Source: CAWIVH01 sp963839475
GTDB lineage: Bacteria; Acidobacteriota; UBA6911
NCBI GenBank assembly: GCA_963839475.1
Contig: CAWIVH010000019.1
Location: 248,001-312,000, forward strand
Direction: 5' to 3'
DNA length: 64,000 bases
Part shown: positions 43,030 through 51,037 of the stretch, one piece after another
Position numbering within the stretch: the stretch's first letter is position 1
Layout: each line of letters opens with the position of its first letter
The notes under the pieces: model-generated
What the model saw: only the letters and a program-made list of their open reading frames with translations
What the model was told of the DNA's origin: nothing
Database searches by the model: none
Translations under genes and position numbers: made by a program

Positions 43030-43561
43030 CGGCGGTTTTAGGCCCTTCGCCGTGTAGTTGGCTTTTCTCCCTGTCGGTCCTCGCCGCCAGTATGGCGTTT
43101 GGCACCCACGGGTATGGAAGGCACGCACTCAAGGGGCGTACCACGCATTGGAGTTCACCGCTCGTCGGTGACGTCATCGACATAGGCACCGGCCAGGCAT
43201 ACGTCACCTGCAACGTCGTGTCAGTCTCGTTTTTCTATCTCCACTTCCTGTGGGAAATGGCGCAGGCCGGATTCGGGGGGATGAAAGGACGCCCGTCGAC
43301 ATACAGCTTGCGCGTTTCGCAGAAATTTTTGTGCGCGCGGCGATCGTAGGACGACGGGTTACCCGCGATGATTACACATGGCACAGTTGGGCTAAGCCAC
43401 CGCCCGGACAAACACCTCCAGGAAACTCTCAGAAAACATAACTTTCAGGGAACCGCCTGCTTGCACAGTTCGTACAAGTTGTCAGCGGGGCATAATGAGC
43501 TTCCGGCAGCACGCGACACAGACTGGACAATCGAACTCACACGACAGGAGGAGCCATTCGC
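43030..43561. other. Gene-free region
   Basis: No recognisable gene, repeat or RNA was seen in these 530 bases. Short open frames here have no ribosome sites or family features. Confidence 0.4.
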
Positions 43562-44515
43562 ATGAATCCATCCAACGCTGCAACCAGGCTCATACCGTCC
43601 CTGTGCATCGGTCTGCTGATCGCGTGTGAGGTCGCTTTTCCGCAAGCTCCGCCTCCACCAACCGCAACAACACCTGGCGAGAGCCTGAGGGAGCAGGGAG
43701 ACATCCCGGGAGCCATAGCGGAATTCGAGAAGGTTTATCTCAAGAACCCGACCGATCAAAGGAACATCTACAATCTGGCCCTTGCTCTTTCCATCAACAA
43801 GCAGCTCGACAGTTGTTTCAAGTACTTGATCATGGCAGTTGACATGAATCCCTCGATTGATGCGCTGACCAATCCGGACCTGCTGACGGCCAGGGAAGAC
43901 AAGCGCTGGGGGGAATTCGAGGACAAGCTCATCGCCACATTAAACGCGAAGCTCAGCCAGCCATTTAAGGACGTCGAATACGCCAAAGCCTTGTGGAGGC
44001 TGCGGGCCTGGGACCAGGCCTTTTTCACAGAAATAGGCATAGCCGGCAGAAAGATCGGCATGAAATCCTCCGTCGTGGAGGCTTTGTGGAAATTCAAGTT
44101 CATGGTCCAGGAAAGGAACGAACAGGAACTCGATCGCCTGATCGCCAGTAAGGGTTGGCCGAGAGTGGGCAGCGTGGGAAGAGAAGCAGCCATGGCCGCC
44201 TATTTGGTCGCGATGCATTCCCATAAGGGTTTACAAAAGAAATACCTGACCACCATCAAGGGGATCTGTCAAGAGAAGGAGCTTCCGTGGGAAAGGTACG
44301 CCCTGATCTACGATCGGAGCCTTGTCAACGAGAACAAGCCCCAGCGATTCGGAACCCACACCAAGTACAACGAGCAGACCAAAGCCGAGGAGCTCTATCC
44401 GCTCGAAGATGAATCCAAAGTAAACGAGTGGAGGAAGGAGATCGGATTGCCGCCCTTGAAGAATATCTCAGGCAATTCAACACCACTTTCCAACCCCCAA
44501 AATAGCCGGCCCTGA
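43562..44515 (+). CDS. Exported DUF6624-type protein with an N-terminal TPR-like segment
   Basis: The 317-residue protein has AGGAGG ten bases before its ATG and a signal peptide ending near VAFPQ. Residues 40-105 form a TPR-like helical repeat (GDIPGAIAEFEKVYLKNPTDQRNIYNLALALS). The C-terminal half carries the DUF6624 pattern: KGWPRVGSVGREAAMAAYLVAMHS, then YALIYDRSLVNENKPQRFGTH and VNEWRKEIGLPPL. The family has no known activity. It is common in Bacteroidetes and Acidobacteria, often after TPR segments. It stands alone. Confidence 0.75.
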   Translation: MNPSNAATRLIPSLCIGLLIACEVAFPQAPPPPTATTPGESLREQGDIPGAIAEFEKVYLKNPTDQRNIYNLALALSINKQLDSCFKYLIMAVDMNPSIDALTNPDLLTAREDKRWGEFEDKLIATLNAKLSQPFKDVEYAKALWRLRAWDQAFFTEIGIAGRKIGMKSSVVEALWKFKFMVQERNEQELDRLIASKGWPRVGSVGREAAMAAYLVAMHSHKGLQKKYLTTIKGICQEKELPWERYALIYDRSLVNENKPQRFGTHTKYNEQTKAEELYPLEDESKVNEWRKEIGLPPLKNISGNSTPLSNPQNSRP

Positions 44516-44848
44516 TCCGCTGGGCGGCAAACCCCAAGGCCCACACCATCGGCCGGCATTTGACACCGAGTACGACAGACGAGCCACCTGCCTCCTGGTG
44601 GTTTCAGCGTTTCTTTCATTCAGGTGGTCAGTCCCCATCGATGAGATTCAACTATCGCACAAAGAATCGCAATCCAATCGCCCCGCATTCAGACGCGAAA
44701 GGACCAACCCATTGCCTGAAAATGCCCGGAATCACAGTGTGGGAGCAGCAGCTCCATGAGATGGGGGAGATGATGAGCCGCGATGGGAAACCAGTGCCAC
44801 TGCGCGGCGCGTCTCAGGCGCTTGTGGTTGGTTCGGAGTTTTCGCGGA
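44516..44848. other. Gene-free region between convergent genes
   Basis: A short plus-strand frame (44560-44862) overlaps the end of the methyltransferase gene on the other strand and has no recognisable features. No clear terminator hairpin was seen. Confidence 0.4.
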
Positions 44849-46084
44849 TCATGCCGGATTAATCGATTCAAACATGGCGACTATGTTGGAGGCCGGAACG
44901 TCCGCCATGATGTTGTGCACCTGTTGAAAAACAAATCCGCCACCAGGCTTGAGGATGCCTACTTGTTTCCGCACATGGTTCATGATTTCTTCTCTCGAAC
45001 CCCGCGGCAAGATATTCTGCGTATCGCAACCGCCCCCCCAGAGGCAAAGGCGTTCGCCGTATTTTGATTTCAGCAATTTCGTGTCCATTCCCCGGCTGAT
45101 GAATTGCAGGGGATTAATGGCATCAAGTCCTGCTTCGATAAAGTCGTCTATAATGGGTTCGATCGCTCCGCAGCTATGAAGATTGATCTTGACATCCGCC
45201 AGCTCTTTCACTCGCTGCCACATTTTTTTATGGTAAGGCTTGTAATATTCTCGATACATGTCCGGTGAAATAAGCAGATTCTTTTGCCCGCCGAAATCAT
45301 CTCCAAATAGAATCACATCGATATGAGCGCCGCACGCACCAAGCCAATTCTGCAGATTTTCCAGATAGATCTCAGTTAATCTTTCCGACAAGCGAATCAC
45401 GGCTTCCGGATACAATGCCAGGTACATAAAATAATTATCTGCCCGGTAGAGCCATTGTGGGACTTCGAATAAATTGCCGCCGAACAAACCGATAATGGCG
45501 CGATCGGTCGACTGCCGCAGGTTTTTGGCCCCCTCTTCCAGCTGTTTCAATCCGCGGTCGTCCAAAGCCAAATGGCCGCCGGGAGAAGGGATAGCCCAGG
45601 TATGCTCGACAAGAATCTCTTTTAAATCCGCAAAATCGTCATCCTGGATTCCTCTTTCCAGCAACGGGAAATAGATCTGCTCAAAGTAAAGACATCCCTT
45701 CTTCTGGACGCTCAGAGCCCTGCCGCTATTGGACAACAAGTACCAATCATCGCCTCGTTTTTCGACCTGGATGTAACCGGGAATTTTGCATGGCGTTCCG
45801 TCAGGCAGGACCCAATCCTGCCACTCTTCATCTTTCAGCATGAAACCACGGCCCATTTCCACGACATCTATGCCGAGCGTGTCAAGCACAAGGGGTTCGA
45901 CGATTGCCAGTTGCTGCACAAAATCATAGACATAGATGTTGCCGGAATGAATCCCGAGATAGTCTTTCAACTTGGCATATGCAATCGCCATGATGCCGGA
46001 TGACCGATGCCCGCCTAAATCCACCGGCACCCGACCGGGCTGCCGATGATTCAACGCCGAAAGAACTCGTTCTCTTGAGGTCAT
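44849..46084 (-). CDS. UroD-superfamily methyltransferase (MtaA-like)
   Basis: The protein has 411 residues. The N-terminus (SRERVLSALNHRQPGRVPVDLGG) is the hallmark of UroD/MtaA-type proteins that are not heme enzymes. A zinc motif of the form His-x-Cys-Xn-Cys is present: LHSCG (His303, Cys305) and GGGCD (Cys353). This matches the zinc site of cobamide-dependent methyltransferases such as MtaA and CmuA and is absent from true uroporphyrinogen decarboxylase. It should transfer a methyl group between a corrinoid protein and an acceptor, but no corrinoid protein gene is near. It lies 39 bases downstream of an MFS sugar porter on the same strand. That pairing hints at demethylation of an imported methylated sugar or aromatic compound, which is an inference. 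Confidence 0.8.
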   Translation of the reverse strand: MTSRERVLSALNHRQPGRVPVDLGGHRSSGIMAIAYAKLKDYLGIHSGNIYVYDFVQQLAIVEPLVLDTLGIDVVEMGRGFMLKDEEWQDWVLPDGTPCKIPGYIQVEKRGDDWYLLSNSGRALSVQKKGCLYFEQIYFPLLERGIQDDDFADLKEILVEHTWAIPSPGGHLALDDRGLKQLEEGAKNLRQSTDRAIIGLFGGNLFEVPQWLYRADNYFMYLALYPEAVIRLSERLTEIYLENLQNWLGACGAHIDVILFGDDFGGQKNLLISPDMYREYYKPYHKKMWQRVKELADVKINLHSCGAIEPIIDDFIEAGLDAINPLQFISRGMDTKLLKSKYGERLCLWGGGCDTQNILPRGSREEIMNHVRKQVGILKPGGGFVFQQVHNIMADVPASNIVAMFESINPA

Positions 46085-46123
46085 GATATTCTCGCAATCA
46101 TTCTGTCTAACGGACCAGGGTTC

Positions 46124-47548
46124 CTAGTCCACCAACTCATGTTCGATTTGCTCCAGTGTCTTTCCTTTGGTTTCAGGCACGCGTTCCCGGATGAACACGA
46201 ATCCGAGAAAGCAGATGCCCGCATAGAGCCAGAATGTCCCGGCAGCGCCAAGCTTCGAATTCAGGAGCGGGAAGGTGTAGGTCAGGATAAAGCAGGCAAT
46301 CCACAGGGCTGAGACTGCCACTGATATTGCGGCGCCGCGAATGCGGTTGGGGAAAATCTCGGATATCAACACCCAAGTTACCGGCGCGAGGGAGAATGCA
46401 TAGCACGCAATCGTCGCCAGCACGGGAATGACTACGATCAATCCTTTGAACTGAAACTGGTACCCGAGCCCGATCAGCGTGTGGAAGATGCCGATTCCAG
46501 CACATCCTACCAGCATAATGCCCCGCCGGCCGAAGCGGTCCACCATCTGGATGGCAATGAAAGTGAACAGGAGCATCACAATCCCGGTTATGACGATGTT
46601 GAACAGGATGGAACTGACGCCGTAGCCGGCTTTCTGGAAAATCTCCTCGGCGTAGTTGAAAATTACATTGATTCCGCTCCACTGCTGCAATACGGCCAGC
46701 GTAACGCCTACAGTCAGGATCTTGATCATGTTGGGTTCCAGCAAATCCCGGAACCGCACGTGCTGGACCTCTTCCTGAGCAATCGTGTTTTGAATGTCAC
46801 GCACCTCGGCCCGGGCGTGCGCGTCGCCGCCGATTCGAGCAAGAATCAGTCGAGCTCGTTCAACGTTTCCGTTCTTCACCAGCCAGCGTGGGCTTTCGGG
46901 TACGAACAGCGAGCCCAGGAAGAAAACCGCCGATGGCAGCGCCACTGCCGTGAACATCCATCGCCAGGCATACTGCCCATTCCAGGACAAACGAATCATC
47001 TCTGCGGTGGCACCGTCCGGCATCTTTTCGGCGATCAACCAATTGACGATCTGCGCCCCCAGCAGCCCAATTACGTTGGTCAATTGATTCAATGCCACAA
47101 GCCTCCCCCGAATGTGCGCAGGGGCGATCTCAGCGATGTACATGGGGGAGAGATTGGACGCCATGCCGATCGCCACACCGCCGCAGATACGCCAAGAGAT
47201 AAACCAGGTAAACGTCGGCGCCCAACCGGTGAGGATCGAAGAGGCCGCGAACAGGAGCGCCGCGACCAGCAGGAGTTTCTTGCGGCCAAATTTGTCGCTC
47301 ATCCCGCCGGAGATCAGCGATCCCAACAGGCACCCCAGCAGTGCGCAACTGTTCGCCCAACCGGAGAGCTGTTCGCTGGAGAGGTCAAAGTGCTTTTCGA
47401 AAAATGGTTTGGCCCCGCCGATGACGACCCAGTCGTAGCCGAACAACAAGCCACCCATGGCTGCGATCGCAGAGATGGTCCAGAGATACCTCATGTTGTA
47501 GTGCATTTCCAGTGCACGGCCGTCAAGAGCGTTGATCGGCTTGGTCAT
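46124..47548 (-). CDS. MFS sugar porter (SP family)
   Basis: The protein has 474 residues, 12 predicted helices, and AGGAG nine bases before the ATG. Sugar-porter signatures are present: GGLLFGYDWVVIGG in helix 1, DKFGRKK after helix 2, the R-x-x-x-G-x-A motif (RICGGVAIGMASN), PESPRWL at the end of helix 6, QQWSGINVIFNYA in helix 7, DRFGRRG after helix 8 and PETKGKTLEQIE at the C-terminus. It should import a hexose, pentose or polyol with protons. It is the first gene of a two-gene run with the UroD/MtaA-like protein. Confidence 0.9.
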   Translation of the reverse strand: MTKPINALDGRALEMHYNMRYLWTISAIAAMGGLLFGYDWVVIGGAKPFFEKHFDLSSEQLSGWANSCALLGCLLGSLISGGMSDKFGRKKLLLVAALLFAASSILTGWAPTFTWFISWRICGGVAIGMASNLSPMYIAEIAPAHIRGRLVALNQLTNVIGLLGAQIVNWLIAEKMPDGATAEMIRLSWNGQYAWRWMFTAVALPSAVFFLGSLFVPESPRWLVKNGNVERARLILARIGGDAHARAEVRDIQNTIAQEEVQHVRFRDLLEPNMIKILTVGVTLAVLQQWSGINVIFNYAEEIFQKAGYGVSSILFNIVITGIVMLLFTFIAIQMVDRFGRRGIMLVGCAGIGIFHTLIGLGYQFQFKGLIVVIPVLATIACYAFSLAPVTWVLISEIFPNRIRGAAISVAVSALWIACFILTYTFPLLNSKLGAAGTFWLYAGICFLGFVFIRERVPETKGKTLEQIEHELVD

Positions 47549-47894
47549 GATGTGCTCCTTGAATCCGGGGGGGCCATGTCAATCTTCTTTAGTTAGAGCT
47601 TGTCGGCGTGCCGGCCGGCGGCCACTTGAAGACGATTTTCTATGCTTTTTTCGTTGGGAATGCAATTCTTAAACGGGGGTTGTGCTTGTTGCGGGATCGC
47701 ATGTCGTATCTGGCAAGCCTGATCGATCGGTTAAACCAACGCATCGAGGGGGCAGCCCATCCTTTTGCGATCGCGATCGCAGCCCAATTTCAGCATGTAG
47801 ATTGCGCTGCTCGGCGCGGGTCTTACGCTGGCCGCCGGGGATTAACTCGGAAAGGCTGCCACACCGAGAGACGGATCGCGATATGATGTGAACG
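47549..47894. other. Divergent promoter region
   Basis: This lies between the MFS gene (minus) and the M16 protease gene (plus) and must contain both promoters. No clear -35/-10 pairs or operators could be fixed, and no gene is seen. Confidence 0.4.
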
Positions 47895-50744
47895 ATGAAA
47901 AACCACCTCAGACCGCCGACCTTCGTTGTATTTGCCACCCTTGCATTGCTCCTGGCCGGCCCCACCTTGGGCCGCGGCCAACGGGAAGGCCCACCGCAGG
48001 CAGCCGAGTTTGCGCTCGGCCGAAAGCTCCCTGTCGACTCCAGGATCACGACTGGCCAACTCGAGAATGGACTTCGTTACTGGATTCGGGAAAACCGCGA
48101 GCCGATGAACCGGGCCGATCTCCGGCTGGTCGTCCACGCCGGGTCGGTGCTCGAGGACAAGGACCAACGGGGACTGGCCCATCTGGTCGAGCACCTCGCC
48201 TTCAATGGCTCCGAGCATTTCCCCCGGCAGGCCCTGGTTGATTTCATGGAATCGATCGGCATGAGGTTCGGACCCGACCTCAATGCGTTCACCGGTTTCG
48301 ACCAGACGGTCTACATGCTTAGGATTCCGATGGATTCCGAGGAAATCCTGGAAAAATCATTCCTCATCCTGGAGGATTGGGCCCACAGGCTGACCTTTGA
48401 CCCGGCGGCTGTCGACAAGGAACGGGGGATCGTCATCGAGGAGTGGAGGCTCGGCCAAGGTGCCGCCGAACGGATGCGGGCCAAGCAATTCCCCATCCTT
48501 TTCCGGGAATCCCGCTACGCCGAGCGGATGCCCATCGGAACGAAGGAAACCATCGAGACAGCCGATGTGGAAGCCCTGAAGCGTTTCTACCGCGCCTGGT
48601 ACCGCCCCGATTTGATGGCCGTTATTGCTGTGGGGGATTTCGACCGAACCCGGATCTTGAACCTGATCAGGAAACACTTTGCGGGCATCCGACGGGCAAA
48701 AGGAGCGCCGGCCCGGCCGACATATCCCGTTCCTGGCCATAACGACCTGCTCTTTGCCGTCGCAACGGACAGGGAGGAGACGAACAGCTCCGTTGCCGTC
48801 TACCACAAGCTGCCTGTTCCCAATCAGGGCAAAGTCGCATCCTACCGACGGATGCTGGTCGAAAGGCTATTCAATGCAATGCTCAACGCCCGGTTCGCCG
48901 AAATCGCCCAGAAGCCCGGCGCACCGTTCCTCGGAGCCGATTCGAGGAAGGGCCGTCTGGTCGAGTCGACGGAAGTCTACGTGCTGTCGGCGCTTGTTCC
49001 CGAGGGAGGCATCTCGCGGGGATTGGTAGCTCTGTACTCCGAAGGAGAGCGGATTGCGCGCTTCGGTTTCACCGAAACAGAACTCAAACGCCAGAAGAGC
49101 GAGATGCTCCGGGCCTTCGAACGGGCCTTTACGGAGCGCGCGACCGAAGAATCCGGCGATTTGGCCGAGGAGTTCACCCGCAGCTTCCTCGAGGGAGAGC
49201 CAACCCCTGGAATTGCCTGGGAGTACGGGGCGCACAAAATTTTCATGCCGGAGATCTCACTCGAAGAAATTAACCGGCTGGCCAAGGAGTGGATGACCGG
49301 GCCGAATCGAGTCGTGGTGGTCAACGCTCCCGAAAAGGAGGGAGTTCCGGTCCCGACCGGTGTAGAACTCGCCTCGGCCCTGAAGAGCATCAAATCAGAG
49401 GAACTGGCCGCCTTCAAGGACACGACAACCGACAAGCCCCTACTTCCCGAGGCGCCGGAGCCCGGCAGCATCGTCTCGACCAGCACACGACCCGAGATCG
49501 GCGTCACGGAGTGGACGCTCTCGAACGGCGCGCGGGTAGTCCTCAAGCCCACGGATTTCAAGGAGGATGAGATCCTCATGCGGGCCACGAGCCCGGGAGG
49601 GATCTCCCTTGCCACGGACGAAAACCTCATCCCGGCTAACACGGCCGACCAGGTCGTATCATCCGGCGGGCTTGGCGCATTCAGCGCCCTCGACCTCGAG
49701 AAGAAGCTGGCCGGGAAGGCCGTCTTTGTCAAGCCCACAATCGGTGAGCTTGACGAGGGGCTTGCCGGGAGCGCGTCTCCCCGGGACGCGGAGACCCTGT
49801 TTCAGATGATCTACCTCACGTTTACGGCGCCACGTCCCGACCCCGGTGTTTTCGAGGTCATGAAGGCGCAGCTCAAGGCATTCCTGGAGAATCGGACGAA
49901 GAGTCCGGAGGTCGTCTTTTCCGACACCCTGCGGACGACGATGCAGCGGGACCAGCCCCGGTTCAAGCCGATGACGGTCGACGATATCCCCCAAATGGAT
50001 CTCGAACAATCCTTCGCCTTCTACCGTGACCGATTCGCCGATGCAAGCGACTTCACGTTTGTCTTCGTCGGGAACCTGGACCTGGAAGCAATCAAGCCCC
50101 TGGTTTGCCGATACCTGGCCAGCCTGCCTTCCCTGCACCGCACGGAAACCTGGAAAGACTGGCGGGTACCGCCGCCTGAAGGAGTCGTGAAACGCACCGT
50201 GGAGATGGGCGTGGAGTCCAAAAGCCTGACAGCGGTAATGTTCTCAGGACCCTTCAGCTATACCCTGGCAAACCGGAAAGCCATCAGGGCCGCAAGCCAG
50301 GTGCTCGAAACCCGGCTGCGGAAGCTGCTGCGGGAGAAGCTGAGCGGGACCTACAGCGTTGGCGTGCAGCCATCCGTGAGCAAGATTCCGCGGGAGGAGT
50401 TCCGGGTGAGCATCGAACTCGGAGCGGACCCGAAACGCATCGACGAGCTGAGCCGGGCCATCTTTGAGGAGATCCGCAGGCTGCAGACCGACGGCCCGGA
50501 CGAAGAGGAGGTCAAGGAGGTTCGGAAGGCAGAGTCGCGCGATTACGAAACCAGCAGCCGGCAGAACGGCTGGTGGCTGTCCCAACTCGCAGAGCAGTAC
50601 AGTCTCGGGGAGAACCCGGCGGAAGTGCTGCGCATTCCTGCGGCCCTCGACCTCATCACGAAAGACGTGATTCGGGAAGCCGCCCTGACGTACTTCAACA
50701 CGGAACGTTACGTTCAGGTCACGCTGTACCCCGAAAAAAAGTAA
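47895..50744 (+). CDS. Periplasmic M16 family zinc peptidase (PqqL-like, two-half protein)
   Basis: The 949-residue protein has a signal peptide (MKNHLRPPTFVVFATLALLLAG). The inverted zinc motif HLVEH (His96, Glu99, His100) lies in RGLAHLVEHLAFNGSEHF, and the third ligand is in ERGIVIEEWR. Two active-type half domains and two inactive halves follow, ending with LREKLSGTYSVGVQPS and YFNTERYVQVTLYP, the usual last blocks. It should degrade peptides or small unfolded proteins in the periplasm. Ribosome-site support is weak, but no other start preserves the signal peptide. Surrounding genes offer no functional clue. Confidence 0.9.
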   Translation: MKNHLRPPTFVVFATLALLLAGPTLGRGQREGPPQAAEFALGRKLPVDSRITTGQLENGLRYWIRENREPMNRADLRLVVHAGSVLEDKDQRGLAHLVEHLAFNGSEHFPRQALVDFMESIGMRFGPDLNAFTGFDQTVYMLRIPMDSEEILEKSFLILEDWAHRLTFDPAAVDKERGIVIEEWRLGQGAAERMRAKQFPILFRESRYAERMPIGTKETIETADVEALKRFYRAWYRPDLMAVIAVGDFDRTRILNLIRKHFAGIRRAKGAPARPTYPVPGHNDLLFAVATDREETNSSVAVYHKLPVPNQGKVASYRRMLVERLFNAMLNARFAEIAQKPGAPFLGADSRKGRLVESTEVYVLSALVPEGGISRGLVALYSEGERIARFGFTETELKRQKSEMLRAFERAFTERATEESGDLAEEFTRSFLEGEPTPGIAWEYGAHKIFMPEISLEEINRLAKEWMTGPNRVVVVNAPEKEGVPVPTGVELASALKSIKSEELAAFKDTTTDKPLLPEAPEPGSIVSTSTRPEIGVTEWTLSNGARVVLKPTDFKEDEILMRATSPGGISLATDENLIPANTADQVVSSGGLGAFSALDLEKKLAGKAVFVKPTIGELDEGLAGSASPRDAETLFQMIYLTFTAPRPDPGVFEVMKAQLKAFLENRTKSPEVVFSDTLRTTMQRDQPRFKPMTVDDIPQMDLEQSFAFYRDRFADASDFTFVFVGNLDLEAIKPLVCRYLASLPSLHRTETWKDWRVPPPEGVVKRTVEMGVESKSLTAVMFSGPFSYTLANRKAIRAASQVLETRLRKLLREKLSGTYSVGVQPSVSKIPREEFRVSIELGADPKRIDELSRAIFEEIRRLQTDGPDEEEVKEVRKAESRDYETSSRQNGWWLSQLAEQYSLGENPAEVLRIPAALDLITKDVIREAALTYFNTERYVQVTLYPEKK

Positions 50745-50753
50745 GAAGACAGA

Positions 50754-50771
50754 GTGCCTCCTATCAGGCAC
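50754..50771 (+). terminator. Weak stem-loop after the M16 gene
   Basis: GTGCCT pairs with AGGCAC around a six-base loop ten bases past the stop. No T-tract follows, so it is only a possible terminator. Confidence 0.3.
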
Positions 50772-51037
50772 CGATTGAGTGTCTGACGACTCACGGAATG
50801 GCGGAAAAACCTTAATGGCAATTCATTCCCTGCAACAAGTCTTCGACGCTGCGCAACTCCGGCGAGTTAGAAAAACTCATCCGATACCCAGGGCGGTTAA
50901 AATGTCGGCTCCCGCCCCAGCTCCCGAAAGCCTTGTTTCCCGGGGTTGACAGGGACTCACCGATTCCGGATGTTGCCTTTTTTTGCATCTGTTCAGGGCG
51001 AATTACCAAATGGAAGTCGGGTCGTGATCAACCGCGC

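Noticed and set aside
42978..43349. 123-residue plus-strand frame after the methyltransferase
   Set aside because: Overlaps the end of the methyltransferase gene, has no ribosome site and no family features.
44560..44862. 100-residue plus-strand frame
   Set aside because: Runs into the end of the opposite-strand MtaA-like gene and shows no recognisable features.
44849..46084. Calling this gene hemE (uroporphyrinogen decarboxylase)
   Set aside because: The zinc-type His-x-Cys...Cys ligands and the N-terminal pattern fit MtaA-like methyltransferases; no heme genes are nearby.
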